Below, one piece after another: positions 9,113 through 18,321 of a stretch of 64,000 bases of DNA (the first letter of the stretch is position 1; every line of letters starts with the position of its first letter). The notes under the pieces are model-generated. The model worked only from the letters and a program-made list of their open reading frames with translations. It did no database searches and was not told the DNA's origin. Made by a program: the position numbers and the translations under genes. The stretch lies in NCBI GenBank assembly GCA_900539525.1, contig UQCM01000003.1:13174-77173 (forward strand), given 5' to 3'. This stretch comes from an uncultured Blautia sp. Lineage in GTDB: Bacteria; Bacillota; Clostridia; Lachnospirales; Lachnospiraceae.

Positions 9113-10184
9113 TAAACTCACCCTGCATATCTAATGTTGAAAAATCTCCAAGCGGCAGTTTCACAGGCATTCCTGTCTTCTGACTCCTGTAGATCGCCAG
9201 TATCATTTCCAGTGCGTTTCTTCCCGCACGCGCGTCCACATAAGGCGCTCTGTCATTTTTAATCGCATCAATGACATCGGCATACAGGCTTGTATGGCCA
9301 TTCCCATATACATTGCTGGTCTGCTCCTCTAGTCCCTTGTTTTTCTGGTCTTCATCACTTTCATCCGAAAAGTTCCATACATCAATATTGTTTGTAGACT
9401 TTCCTCCGAGCTTGACCGTTCCATTTTCTCCGAACAGATAGAGTGTCTCTTCCAGATTCTGCGGATATACATTCGTGGTTCCTTCAATCGTTCCCACCGC
9501 ACCGTTTTTAAACTTCACAACGGCCATTCCGATATCCTCCGCCTCCAGATAATGATGGAACTGCTGCCTCGTCACGCCATATACTTCCTCCACCTCATCT
9601 CCCATCATCCAGCGGAGAAGGTCGATTCCGTGAATACACTGATTCATCAGTGCACCGCCGTCCTGTGCCCAGGTACCTCTCCAGGGGGCCTGCTCGTAAT
9701 AGGACTTTCCTCTGTTCCATCTCACATGAATGGAGCCATGGGATATTTTCCCGAATCTTCCTGCCTCCAGCGCCTTGCGCATCTCCTGGACAGCTACATT
9801 GAAGCGGTTCTGATGGCAGGCGGATACCTTCACGCCCTTCTCTTCCGAACGGCGTATGATCTCATCTGCGTCCTCCATGCTCATAGCCATCGGCTTCTCA
9901 ATGATTACATGAATGCCATGATCGATACAGTAAAGAGCAATTTCCGCATGCGCACCGCTCTCGGTAGCGATTCCCACCAGCTCCGGCTGCTGTTCGTCAA
10001 TCATCTCCCGGTAATCCGTATATCGTCTGATCGAAACGTCCTCACGAAGTCCGTTTTTCTCAAGGACTTCTTCCATATGCTCCGGGATGAGATCACATAC
10101 AGCCACAAATTCCAGCTTATTATTTATTACGGCTTTTACATGGTTCGTAGAAATACGGCCACAGCCAATCAATGCATATTTCAT
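9105..10184 (-). CDS. Gfo/Idh/MocA oxidoreductase, WbpB/WlbA-like UDP-GlcNAcA 3-dehydrogenase
   Basis: 359-residue NAD-dependent oxidoreductase. MKYALIGCGRISTNHVKAV is the Rossmann start, VIIEKPMAMSMEDAD carries the EKP motif and GALMNQCIHGIDLLRW the catalytic HGID-type segment. From its place directly before WbpD- and WbpE-type genes it is predicted to oxidise C3 of UDP-GlcNAc-uronic acid. The sequence itself is a general Gfo/Idh/MocA type, so this substrate is inferred from context. AGGAGAG precedes the ATG at 10184. Confidence 0.85.
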   Translation of the reverse strand: MKYALIGCGRISTNHVKAVINNKLEFVAVCDLIPEHMEEVLEKNGLREDVSIRRYTDYREMIDEQQPELVGIATESGAHAEIALYCIDHGIHVIIEKPMAMSMEDADEIIRRSEEKGVKVSACHQNRFNVAVQEMRKALEAGRFGKISHGSIHVRWNRGKSYYEQAPWRGTWAQDGGALMNQCIHGIDLLRWMMGDEVEEVYGVTRQQFHHYLEAEDIGMAVVKFKNGAVGTIEGTTNVYPQNLEETLYLFGENGTVKLGGKSTNNIDVWNFSDESDEDQKNKGLEEQTSNVYGNGHTSLYADVIDAIKNDRAPYVDARAGRNALEMILAIYRSQKTGMPVKLPLGDFSTLDMQGEFNE

Positions 10185-10220
10185 TTTTATCTCTCCTATC
10201 TGCAAAAGGTGTTCTCACTT

Positions 10221-11345
10221 CTATAAAAAACAGTCAATCACCGGCTTCATCACAATATCCATATCACATAACCCCTGTGCATAGTTTCGTATTTGTCCGG
10301 CAATAATATTATAATCTTTTCCATCGTAGATGTCATCATAAAACTGAATCACTCTTTTTATGTTGATGGGTGTCTCATTTTCTTCAAACTTACAAACGTA
10401 AGGATAATTCCTGACATCAAATATGTCAATATCAACTGCAGTAATCATCGGCAGACCTTTAGCTGAATACTCTCTGCTTTTCAGAGAGCTTGACAATTTC
10501 AATCCCTTTCTGTGAGCTCCCAGGCATTCCACAGCGAGGGTACATTTGTCATATAGCCTGTCAAGTTCATCTCCATACACTGAACCACAAAAGGTTACTT
10601 TATCATCTATTCCATATCTGCTGACAATCTCCTGATACATTTCCAGCTCCTGTCCCTGCCCGGCCAGATAAAAGTGAAGTTCGCGCTTTCCACCCTGCTG
10701 ATAGTATTGTCCCATTCCTTCCAGCAGCCTGTCGTAGCCATGCCATTTAGCAAGATCAGCTACTGCTAACATTCGAATTGTACGATCCTGCCCGTCATGT
10801 ATTGCCACGGGAATTTTTTCAAAATCCACTCCATTTATAACCTGGAATGCAGGAATCCCGAAAATCATACTGTCATGAGAGTAGGTTGCAATTTTGTTCA
10901 CATAGGATTTCATCCGATTACGATACATACGGTCTAGCAAAAGTACAATCCTGTTCTCCAGTGAATCTAACATTTCAGCATCGTAAGGATAGGTTGGAAT
11001 TTCGATTACAGTCTTTGTATGCGCTTTGGACAGATTTTTCAGAACCTTGTAAAACTCTCTATCTGCAAATACGTAACGGATATAGCATCCGGCATAAGTA
11101 TTCTTTTTTAAATATTCTGCCAGAAAACGGCTCCCCTGAACCTTATAGGGGCGCTTCATTCCTGCTGCCAGAACAATCTCTTTTCCGTTGTTCTTTTCCA
11201 GTATCAGCTGATGATCATTTTTTCTATATACTGCATCCACGTAAAACTGTTTTCTGAGTGCAACTATCTGATTTCTTATTTTTTTATTGATTCCAAACGA
11301 GGGATTTGTCATATCTCTCGCCGTGTAGTATAAGATTCTTTTCAT
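10221..11345 (-). CDS. GT-B fold glycosyltransferase (GT4-like)
   Basis: 374-residue enzyme. The C-terminal half has the GT4 pattern: IRMLAVADLAKWHGYDRLLEG, FYLAGQGQELEMYQE, VTFCGSVYGDELDRLYDKC and LKLSSSLKSREYSAKGLPM, the last in place of the usual EGxPxxxxEA. The N-terminal domain is divergent. The ATG at 11345 follows AAAGGTG at seven bases; the TTG at 11363 is an upstream frame extension. It overlaps nothing but lies only 4 bases from the next gene. Probably adds a sugar to the repeat unit. Confidence 0.83.
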   Translation of the reverse strand: MKRILYYTARDMTNPSFGINKKIRNQIVALRKQFYVDAVYRKNDHQLILEKNNGKEIVLAAGMKRPYKVQGSRFLAEYLKKNTYAGCYIRYVFADREFYKVLKNLSKAHTKTVIEIPTYPYDAEMLDSLENRIVLLLDRMYRNRMKSYVNKIATYSHDSMIFGIPAFQVINGVDFEKIPVAIHDGQDRTIRMLAVADLAKWHGYDRLLEGMGQYYQQGGKRELHFYLAGQGQELEMYQEIVSRYGIDDKVTFCGSVYGDELDRLYDKCTLAVECLGAHRKGLKLSSSLKSREYSAKGLPMITAVDIDIFDVRNYPYVCKFEENETPINIKRVIQFYDDIYDGKDYNIIAGQIRNYAQGLCDMDIVMKPVIDCFL

Positions 11346-11349
11346 CGTT

Positions 11350-12243
11350 TCACACCTTTCCAATCAGCATCAGAAACCGCATCACAAGCTCACTGCTGAT
11401 ACCCGGACGCCACCGTTTTGGATAAAAGACCTTTTTCAGCCTGGTCTTCAGCGAATCATTTTCATTTTCGAAGAGTTCAGCTGTTTTTCTCTTCTCCTGA
11501 CTTAGCTTCTCTTTGAATACTCTGATATACTCCTGGTTGCGTTCAGCCACATCTCCATTCTCACGCAGCATGGATAATGCCCACTGCACTTTCTTTTTTA
11601 ATGAGATCCGTGTCACACTGGAGGTAAGCCTGCGATATCTGGCACAGATTTTGTGATTCACGTGCACTTTCCCGAATCCCAGTGCGATTGCCCCCGCCAG
11701 CCAGTCATGGGAGTGTACCCTGTATGGATCACATTTTAACATCTCATCCCGCAGCTGCCGGTTGATCACCATGGAAAAACCCACTCCAAAGGTTCCTGTC
11801 ATTGCTCTTCGAAAGCACAGACTTCCCTTTGGCGGCTCCTGGATCCCGAGATTCTTTCCCGACTCATCAAACATCTCACTCAAGCTGTAATAAAGAAGCG
11901 GCTTATCCTGTTTCTGTGTATCAAGCCACTGAACAGCCATCTTAAGCTTATCCGGAAACCAGATATCATCCTGATCACAGAAAGACCAGTAATCTCCATC
12001 CTCTGCTGCCGAGAGCACATCAAAGAAGCTGGCCGAAAAGCCTTTGTTCTCACCTGCAATGACGTGAACTCCATGTTTTTCTTCATATTCCTTCAGAATC
12101 CGGAGTGTCCCGTCCTTAGAGCCGTCGTCTCTTACATAAATCTCAAAATGATCATAATCCTGATTCAAAAGACTTTCCATCTGTTCTCTGATGTACTGTT
12201 CTCCATTATAGGCTGACATTACAATATTTACTTTTGAACTCAT
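11350..12243 (-). CDS. GT2 glycosyltransferase (rhamnosyltransferase-like)
   Basis: 297-residue GT-A enzyme with VNIVMSAYNGEQYIREQMESLL, YVRDDGSKDGTLRIL, YWSFCDQDDIWFPDKL (the CDQDDIW motif common in RfbF/rhamnosyl-type transferases) and HSHDWLAGAIAL. A strong AGGAGG lies seven bases before the ATG. The motif set suggests a deoxyhexose transferase, but no dTDP-rhamnose genes are in this window, so the donor is uncertain. Confidence 0.86.
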   Translation of the reverse strand: MSSKVNIVMSAYNGEQYIREQMESLLNQDYDHFEIYVRDDGSKDGTLRILKEYEEKHGVHVIAGENKGFSASFFDVLSAAEDGDYWSFCDQDDIWFPDKLKMAVQWLDTQKQDKPLLYYSLSEMFDESGKNLGIQEPPKGSLCFRRAMTGTFGVGFSMVINRQLRDEMLKCDPYRVHSHDWLAGAIALGFGKVHVNHKICARYRRLTSSVTRISLKKKVQWALSMLRENGDVAERNQEYIRVFKEKLSQEKRKTAELFENENDSLKTRLKKVFYPKRWRPGISSELVMRFLMLIGKV

Positions 12244-12254
12244 AGAGCAGCCTC

Positions 12255-13298
12255 CTATACCATATATTTAAAGAAAGGAATCCTTCCCAGCATCTTAAAT
12301 GCCAGACATACCAGCGGTTCCAGATGATAATAAGAAGCCAGTATCTTCATTTTATGGAATACAGGAATCTCCTTTCCATGAAACTCCGGCTTAACTTTCC
12401 TTCCGGCGCGCTTCCATTTTTTCAGCAGCATGCGGGCTTCTTTTCCTTTTCTTTCTGTTTTTGATTTCGTTCCATAAAGCTGGCGCAGAGAGGAAAACTT
12501 CATACCCAGCACAAAGTTGTCAAATTCTTCTGTGCTCCCTGCCTTCTTCAGATATCTCATCACATCCAGCATATCCTGATAGATATCCTCTGCCTTTTTT
12601 AAAGAACAGCTTGTGGATCTGGTACCTGTCTCGTGTATATAGCAATACAGACTCTCAGGGACAAAAGCCACTGACTGTGCAGTGCTGAAAATTCCTGCAC
12701 TCACCGGAAGATCCTCCACATGGCGGTAATTCTCCGGAAACCAAATCTTTTTTTCTGTAAACAGAGTCTTACGCATCAGTTTAAAACATACACTGTTCAG
12801 AGAAAGATACGTATCATTCAGAAACCACTCTAACACCTGTTTTCTCTCATATACTTTGGTCGTTTCATTTGGAAAAGATGTTTCTCCCAGAACACGGACA
12901 GCGCCGTCTGCTTCCTGACAGACATTTTTCTCCTGGCAGACCGCAACATCCGTTTGATAATCCTGTACTGCCTGGAACAGTTTTTCATACATCTGTGGTT
13001 CCACATAATCATCACAGTCCACAAAGCCAATATATTCACCGTGGCATGCCCGTATCCCAGCATTTCTTGCCGCTCCGGGACCCTGATTTTTCTGGGTGAT
13101 CAGTACGATCCTGTCATCCTTCTTCTGGTACTCTCTAACCACATCCGCCCCGTTGTCTGTGGAACCGTCATCCACCACTACGATTTCAATCTCCTTTAAT
13201 GTCTGTCCCGTCAGACTGTCAAGGCATCTGGCAATCGTTTCCCTTCGATTGTAAAGCGGCACAATTATACTGACTGCTGTACTCCTGTCCATATCCAT
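12255..13298 (-). CDS. GT2 glycosyltransferase
   Basis: 347-residue GT-A enzyme: VSIIVPLYNRRETIARCLDSL, VVVDDGSTDNGADV, GYIGFVDCDDYVEPQMYE (DCDD) and FPENYRHVEDLPVSAGIF. The ATG at 13298 (MDMDRS) is preferred over the TTG one codon upstream; the binding site is weak (AGAAG). It belongs to the same GT2 subclass as the transferases at 39-43 kb. Precise linkage unknown. Confidence 0.85.
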   Translation of the reverse strand: MDMDRSTAVSIIVPLYNRRETIARCLDSLTGQTLKEIEIVVVDDGSTDNGADVVREYQKKDDRIVLITQKNQGPGAARNAGIRACHGEYIGFVDCDDYVEPQMYEKLFQAVQDYQTDVAVCQEKNVCQEADGAVRVLGETSFPNETTKVYERKQVLEWFLNDTYLSLNSVCFKLMRKTLFTEKKIWFPENYRHVEDLPVSAGIFSTAQSVAFVPESLYCYIHETGTRSTSCSLKKAEDIYQDMLDVMRYLKKAGSTEEFDNFVLGMKFSSLRQLYGTKSKTERKGKEARMLLKKWKRAGRKVKPEFHGKEIPVFHKMKILASYYHLEPLVCLAFKMLGRIPFFKYMV

Positions 13299-13331
13299 CA
13301 ACCATCGCTTTCTTCTATTGCTGAATCGCTA

Positions 13332-15224
13332 CTACTTATCCTTTTGTGTGGGAACATTTCCCACATAGCGGAACCGGTATCTGCCGTCTACCTGCTGAAT
13401 TTCATAAATATCACCATCCTGCGCCGACTCAAACTTATAATAACGTCTCAGCGCATCATATTCCTCATATTTCTCCTTCGGATTTACAAACCAGACGTAT
13501 TTATATTCTGTCTTAGTCAGAAGCTCCGGATATTTCGGAACATTGATCAGAATCTGTTTGCCGCCGCCTCTTGCATCCATGGTATAACTGTCCTGATCCC
13601 AGGCATACTGTTTTCCAAATTCATACGTCAGCGTCTTGATATAACTGGTATCCAGTTTTCCGATCACAAAAACTCTTCCATCATCTCCGACCAGCTCCCG
13701 GAACCTGCCAACCTGCTCTTTCGCCTCTACGCGCCTGATCCAGGTGCCTTCCTGTTCTCTCCGGATACTGGTAGCCTTTGCAATAAATCCGCCTCCTGTT
13801 CCAAACAGACAGAGTACCACCAGAGCCGCGCAGGCGATCCTTACCTCCGTCGTTCTGCGAATATCCATCTCACGGTAAAACAGCGGAAATACCAGCGTAC
13901 AGACACCCACAAGCATATAATACGCTGCATATCGCTCCAGTCCAGCTACTGTTGAGCTGTCCGATGCACCAAACACATTCATATATGCATAGAACATCAC
14001 TCCCATATACAGAAACGCACCCGCCACATAGAGTGCCAGGATCGCTCTTATTTCATTTCTGTTTCTTTTGAGCACAGACAGCAGCAGAAAAATACCAACC
14101 ACATACAGACCAAAGAAAATAACATAGCTGATATAGGGCATGGGTTCCGCATTACTCTCGATAACTGCAAAGCTCTTATCCAGGATAGAACTTAAAATCT
14201 GAGATGCATCCTTGTTCGCAGTCCCGACTCCCCTGCTCAATACATTTGTGGAAATGGTCCTGGACCAGACCATATTAAGAAGAACCGGTGTGGTTAACAT
14301 CGGCAAAAAGCATAAATATTTTTTGTTTCGTATCACGTTAAGCTTCCGCAATCCTGAAATATGATCCTTGCAGTCCCTGTAATACACGGACAGAAACGCT
14401 GCAAGAATGATCATGCACACAAAAAGCGGCCCTACCAGGCTCTTCATTGCGGCAACTACTGTCAGACTGCTAAACAGAAAAATCCAGTTTACCTTCTCTT
14501 CTTTTCTCCACAACAGCCATGCCAGGATTCCTCCTGCCCACATCGGAAGGACATAATCCTGAAGGATCGTATAATACTTAATATAGCTGATCAGATTAAA
14601 CGAGAGGAAAACAACGCCGGCATAGGAGAACACGGATTTCCAGCGGTCCCACCCCGACTTCCTGCACGGAAGCAGTACCGGTATGAATGTCAGGACAAAG
14701 TTACCTACATAGGTATTACTCTCAATAAAGGTTCCGATCCCTGCAAAAAAATACTGAAACATGGTGCAGATGGAAAAGGTAACCGAATCCCCCGTATAAT
14801 CAGCTCCATATGGCAGCAGTCCTGTTTCTGCCATATATTTCACGGCACTGCCCCACTGATGGATCTCATCAGGATAGGTAAACAATGCTCTGCGGAAACA
14901 GCATCCGCAATAGATGAATGTGATGCCGATCACCACCAGAGAAGGAGACACAAAGGAAAACACCCTTTTTAAAAAGCCTTCCTCTCTTCGTCCCCGGCCC
15001 CGGTTAAGGAGAAACAGCACGATTCCTGCCGCTGCCATCAGCCCTGCTGCCGGATACACATAGGCTGCATTTCCGGCTATTCCTGCAAGAAATGTACCAA
15101 GCATGACCGTGATAGCGGAAGCCGCCATACTCTCCTCTGTACAGATACCGGTCAGCTGATACCAGAACAGGGAAACCAGTATAAATACAACAAAAATCAT
15201 TGACAATGTCACCAGATTACTCAT
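13332..15224 (-). CDS. Large polytopic membrane protein, GT-C-like
   Basis: 630 residues with about a dozen hydrophobic helices up to residue 470, then a roughly 150-residue extracytoplasmic C-terminal domain. After the third or fourth helix comes FTYPDEIHQWGSAVKYMAE, an Asp-Glu pair in the first large outer loop as in GT-C glycosyltransferases that use polyprenyl-phosphate sugars. It may transfer a sugar on the outer face or act as the repeat-unit polymerase for the Wzx pathway. No O-antigen-ligase (Wzy) signature was seen here, so the polymerase role is a guess. Confidence 0.7.
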   Translation of the reverse strand: MSNLVTLSMIFVVFILVSLFWYQLTGICTEESMAASAITVMLGTFLAGIAGNAAYVYPAAGLMAAAGIVLFLLNRGRGRREEGFLKRVFSFVSPSLVVIGITFIYCGCCFRRALFTYPDEIHQWGSAVKYMAETGLLPYGADYTGDSVTFSICTMFQYFFAGIGTFIESNTYVGNFVLTFIPVLLPCRKSGWDRWKSVFSYAGVVFLSFNLISYIKYYTILQDYVLPMWAGGILAWLLWRKEEKVNWIFLFSSLTVVAAMKSLVGPLFVCMIILAAFLSVYYRDCKDHISGLRKLNVIRNKKYLCFLPMLTTPVLLNMVWSRTISTNVLSRGVGTANKDASQILSSILDKSFAVIESNAEPMPYISYVIFFGLYVVGIFLLLSVLKRNRNEIRAILALYVAGAFLYMGVMFYAYMNVFGASDSSTVAGLERYAAYYMLVGVCTLVFPLFYREMDIRRTTEVRIACAALVVLCLFGTGGGFIAKATSIRREQEGTWIRRVEAKEQVGRFRELVGDDGRVFVIGKLDTSYIKTLTYEFGKQYAWDQDSYTMDARGGGKQILINVPKYPELLTKTEYKYVWFVNPKEKYEEYDALRRYYKFESAQDGDIYEIQQVDGRYRFRYVGNVPTQKDK

Positions 15225-15356
15225 GGAGAAATCTCCTTACTCACTTTCTTTTCACATTTAAGATCAATCAAAGACAGTATGATTCATCTTAAATAATACT
15301 ATGTTTCACCGGCCTGTTTTCCAATCAGCACAGATCCCGGAAACTGCACCGTATCG

Positions 15357-16670
15357 TTACAGAACTTCTACATTCTCTCTGTCTTTTACATGTTTCATCG
15401 CGTTCTTCGTATCAAAAACAGCTTTTGCGTGTTTCTGTACAAACTCGTAGTCTACATTTGTATGTGCGGCAGTAACCATGACAAGATCAGCACTTTCCAG
15501 AAGCTCCTTCGTAAGCTCCGGTTCGCTGTGAGATACCTGACCCTTATAGCGGTACTCTTTTACCCATCCGTCATAATAAATGACCTGTGCACCTTCTTTC
15601 TTAAGCTCTTCAATCACACGCAGTGCCGGACTTTCCCGGTAGTCATCGATATCCTGTTTATATGCCACACCAAGCACGAGCACCTTCGAACCATTCAGCG
15701 CTTTCTTAAACCGGTTCAGGATTTTTCCGGCACGCTCTACACAGTACTCCGGCATACGGTCATTGATCATCATAGAGCTCTCGATCATAGAGGTATGGAA
15801 GCCGTACTCACGCGCTTTCCAGGAGAGATAATATGGATCAAGCGGGATACAGTGTCCCCCGAGTCCCGGACCCGGATAAAATGCCTGGAAGCCATAGGGT
15901 TTTGTCTTTGCCGCATCGATGACTTCCCACATGCTGATGCCCATCTCATTGCAGAGCATGGTCAGCTCATTTACCAGACCGATATTGATATTCCGATAGG
16001 TATTCTCCAGAATCTTCTCCATCTCGGCGATCGCAGGTGAGGAAACCTCACAGACATCTCCGTCCAGAACGGCACGGTACATAGCTGCGATCACTTCTGT
16101 CGCATCCTTTCCGATCGCACCTACCACCTTCGGTGTATTCTTTGTCTTATAGATCAGATTTCCCGGATCCACCCGCTCCGGTGAGAATCCCAGATAAAAA
16201 TCTTCCCCGCATTTCAGCCCGGATCCCTCTTCCAGGATCGGACGGATCAGTTCCTCTGTCGTTCCCGGATATGTGGTGGACTCAAGAACTACCATCGTAT
16301 TCTTTGACAGATACTTTGAAATCGCTTCTGTTGAAGACTTTACATAGCTGATATCCGGCTGCTGATGTGCATCCAGAGGTGTCGGAACGCAGATCGCTAT
16401 AAAATCCACATCCTTTACAAAGCTGAAATCTGTGGTGGCTACCAGCATCTTCTCATCCACCAGCCTCTTGAGATCACTGTCCACAACATCACCAATGTAA
16501 TTGTGACCCTCATTTACCATCTGCACCTTGGCATCCTGCACATCAAAGCCGATCGTGTGAAATCCGGCTTTTGCCTTTTCCACTGCCAGTGGAAGCCCCA
16601 CATATCCCAGTCCGACAACACCAACCCGAATCTCTCTGTCCGCAATTTTCTTCAATAACAGCTCTTTCAT
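15357..16670 (-). CDS. wbpA: UDP-N-acetyl-D-glucosamine 6-dehydrogenase, WbpA type
   Basis: 437-residue nucleotide-sugar dehydrogenase that oxidises UDP-GlcNAc twice at C6 with NAD to UDP-GlcNAc-uronic acid. IRVGVVGLGYVGLPLAVEKAK is the Rossmann start, LGFSPERVDPGN is the family signature, and GPGLGGHCIPLDPYYLSWKA carries the catalytic Cys. VAYKQDIDDYRESPA lies in the C-terminal NAD-side domain. Start at 16670: GGAGG lies five bases upstream, whereas the ATG at 16682 overlaps that site. It supplies the first step for the B-D-E enzymes about 5 kb further on, separated from them by transferase and membrane-protein genes. Confidence 0.93.
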   Translation of the reverse strand: MKELLLKKIADREIRVGVVGLGYVGLPLAVEKAKAGFHTIGFDVQDAKVQMVNEGHNYIGDVVDSDLKRLVDEKMLVATTDFSFVKDVDFIAICVPTPLDAHQQPDISYVKSSTEAISKYLSKNTMVVLESTTYPGTTEELIRPILEEGSGLKCGEDFYLGFSPERVDPGNLIYKTKNTPKVVGAIGKDATEVIAAMYRAVLDGDVCEVSSPAIAEMEKILENTYRNINIGLVNELTMLCNEMGISMWEVIDAAKTKPYGFQAFYPGPGLGGHCIPLDPYYLSWKAREYGFHTSMIESSMMINDRMPEYCVERAGKILNRFKKALNGSKVLVLGVAYKQDIDDYRESPALRVIEELKKEGAQVIYYDGWVKEYRYKGQVSHSEPELTKELLESADLVMVTAAHTNVDYEFVQKHAKAVFDTKNAMKHVKDRENVEVL

Positions 16671-16795
16671 CTTTTCCTCCATTTATCTGCTGCAGGCTGC
16701 AGCGAAACTTTTATCATGTTCTTCTGGTAACTGCCCAATACCTTCGCAGTTGCCAGACTGACTTTTCTTTACCATCATCTGTGACAATGGAATCT

Positions 16796-16822
16796 GTTCC
16801 TGTACACTCCGTAACCGGTAAC
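16796..16822. repeat. 27-bp palindromic repeat, copy 1 (divergent)
   Basis: A diverged member of the six-copy palindrome family with arms close to GTTACTGTTCAC and GTGACCAGTAAC around TCC. Here several arm positions differ. It lies just downstream of the MORN lipoprotein stop codon. Confidence 0.55.
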
Positions 16823-16832
16823 CGTACGTTCT

Positions 16833-18053
16833 CTAATCTGCTGAGATCTCCGTGATCACGATCTTCGGATACAGTTCAAATCCCTTTTCGCCCGGTATCA
16901 GATATACCCTGTCCAGCTCTCCGCTGGCAGTAACCTGCCCGCCGGTCTCCGGAAGTCCTTTTAATCTTTCTTTGTCTTCCATGTCAAACGCACAGGCATA
17001 AATATTCTGATCGCCCTCAGCATAAGATTCCGATTTGATCAGAACAAAAAACTGCCCATCCATGTCTGTTCCATAATGTCTGACAATACCGGAAAGCGAT
17101 ACCGGGCTTCCCTGATACTCATAGGAATAATCCAGGAAGTTCCTGTATTCCATGGGGAGCTGCCCCATCTGAATCGTGCTTCCTTCTTTCCCGGCTGTCA
17201 CACCTTCAATCAACGGATAACGTGCAGTAAGAGGTGAATCATCTTCCACACTGCTTATCCCTTTGAAATAACCATATACCCTGATTTTCTCACCCTCGTC
17301 CACATCAGGCATATAATTTTCAGCTGTCTGCGGATACTCGGCATTATAAGAAATCAGATAGAAATTTCCCTGCGCATCCTTTACTTTCCATTCTGCCCTC
17401 AGTTCTGTCTCAATCTCTTCATTATCTGAATCATCCTCTTCACTGATTACGACCTCCCTGAGTGTCTTCTCCTCGACCTGACAATCAAGAGCGATCTCCT
17501 CATAAGCATGCTCATCCGGATCGTAGATCAGATCTGCATAGGAGAATTCTTTCGCATCTGCCAGAATGTCGGAAACACGGATACCCTTATAGTATCTGTC
17601 ATATCCTGTAATACTGTCATCCTCCGTGCTGTACAGGATCGAAACGCCACAGGGAATATCCTTACGGAAGGATACCTTCTCATAGGTGTCGCTTCCTCCC
17701 GTTTTTACTACAAAATCACCATGCTTTGTATTATTCATGAACTTCCCCTGATAGGAAATATCCTCACTGATATTCGTAAAGGTGCCTTTTCCTGCCAGTC
17801 TTCCCTCTTTCCAGCTTCCGGTATAGGAGACTTCATCCAGTTCCTTTCCGTCTCTCATCACATGTCCCTGAAAGGTTCCCTTCCCATAAGGTCTTCCATT
17901 TTCCATCTCACCGGTGTAGGTTCCCGAACATATCGTACCGCCCCAGTAGAAAGAATGACTCACACTGGGCTGTGCCTCTCCCTGGTTCCGGGAGCAGCCC
18001 ACAGTCAGGAGCAGAGCCAGGCCTATCAGTGAAACCGCTTTTCTTTTTTTCAA
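16833..18053 (-). CDS. MORN-repeat lipoprotein
   Basis: 406 residues with a lipoprotein signal (KKRKAVSLIGLALLLTVGCS, lipobox Cys). MORN-like repeats follow at about 45-110: GEMENGRPYGKGTFQG, GSWKEGRLAGKGTF and GKFMNNTKHGDF. The rest is an acidic, beta-rich domain. The TTG at 18053 is the best start, because AGGTG lies at good distance and it gives a normal signal peptide. The ATG at 18068 has that AGGTG inside its own coding sequence. It should sit on the outer face of the membrane. Function unknown; a scaffold or sensor of envelope assembly is possible. Confidence 0.75.
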   Translation of the reverse strand: MKKRKAVSLIGLALLLTVGCSRNQGEAQPSVSHSFYWGGTICSGTYTGEMENGRPYGKGTFQGHVMRDGKELDEVSYTGSWKEGRLAGKGTFTNISEDISYQGKFMNNTKHGDFVVKTGGSDTYEKVSFRKDIPCGVSILYSTEDDSITGYDRYYKGIRVSDILADAKEFSYADLIYDPDEHAYEEIALDCQVEEKTLREVVISEEDDSDNEEIETELRAEWKVKDAQGNFYLISYNAEYPQTAENYMPDVDEGEKIRVYGYFKGISSVEDDSPLTARYPLIEGVTAGKEGSTIQMGQLPMEYRNFLDYSYEYQGSPVSLSGIVRHYGTDMDGQFFVLIKSESYAEGDQNIYACAFDMEDKERLKGLPETGGQVTASGELDRVYLIPGEKGFELYPKIVITEISAD

Positions 18054-18075
18054 ATTCTTACACCTCATTTACAAG

Positions 18076-18275
18076 TTAAAGATGAGCCAAGGGACAAATG
18101 GACATAAAATACATGCTTGCATGTATTTTTATGTCTATGGGTCCCGCAAAACATGAGCAAGTAGCCATTTTTCGAAGAAAAATGAGCGGATTGCGAATGT
18201 TTTCGTCGATTTTGAGAGTGCGAAGCACGGTAAAATCGACGTAAGGCTCAATTGTTGGGCAACTCTTAAAGATGA
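18076..18275. other. 9-10 bp direct repeats flanking mobile element copy A
   Basis: TTAAAGATGA occurs at 18076-18085 and again at 18266-18275, directly abutting the two ends of the 181-bp element. This is the pattern left by transposition (target-site duplication). The last base may belong to the element. Confidence 0.75.
18085..18265 (+). mobile_element. 181-bp MITE-like structured element, copy A
   Basis: Non-coding element about 95% identical to the reverse-oriented copy at 48806-48986. The ends carry imperfect terminal inverted repeats (GAG, six variable bases, then GACAAATG in copy B; slightly diverged on the right side here). Inside are three hairpins: GGGAC...GTCCC enclosing an arm around GCATGTATTTT, CATTTTTC/GAAAAATG, and CGTCGATTTT/AAAATCGACG enclosing GTGC-GAA-GCAC. 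Each copy has its own flanking direct repeat. There is no transposase, so movement would need a partner elsewhere. It lies upstream of the MORN lipoprotein gene. Confidence 0.8.
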
Positions 18276-18321
18276 TGTTGGGGTCAAACTAAAGCAATTA
18301 TATAACAAGTATTTCCCTACG

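Noticed and set aside
18069..18321. Small gene or tRNA in the gap beside the Wzx gene
   Set aside because: The gap is filled mostly by the 181-bp structured element; no cloverleaf and no coding frame with a ribosome binding site.
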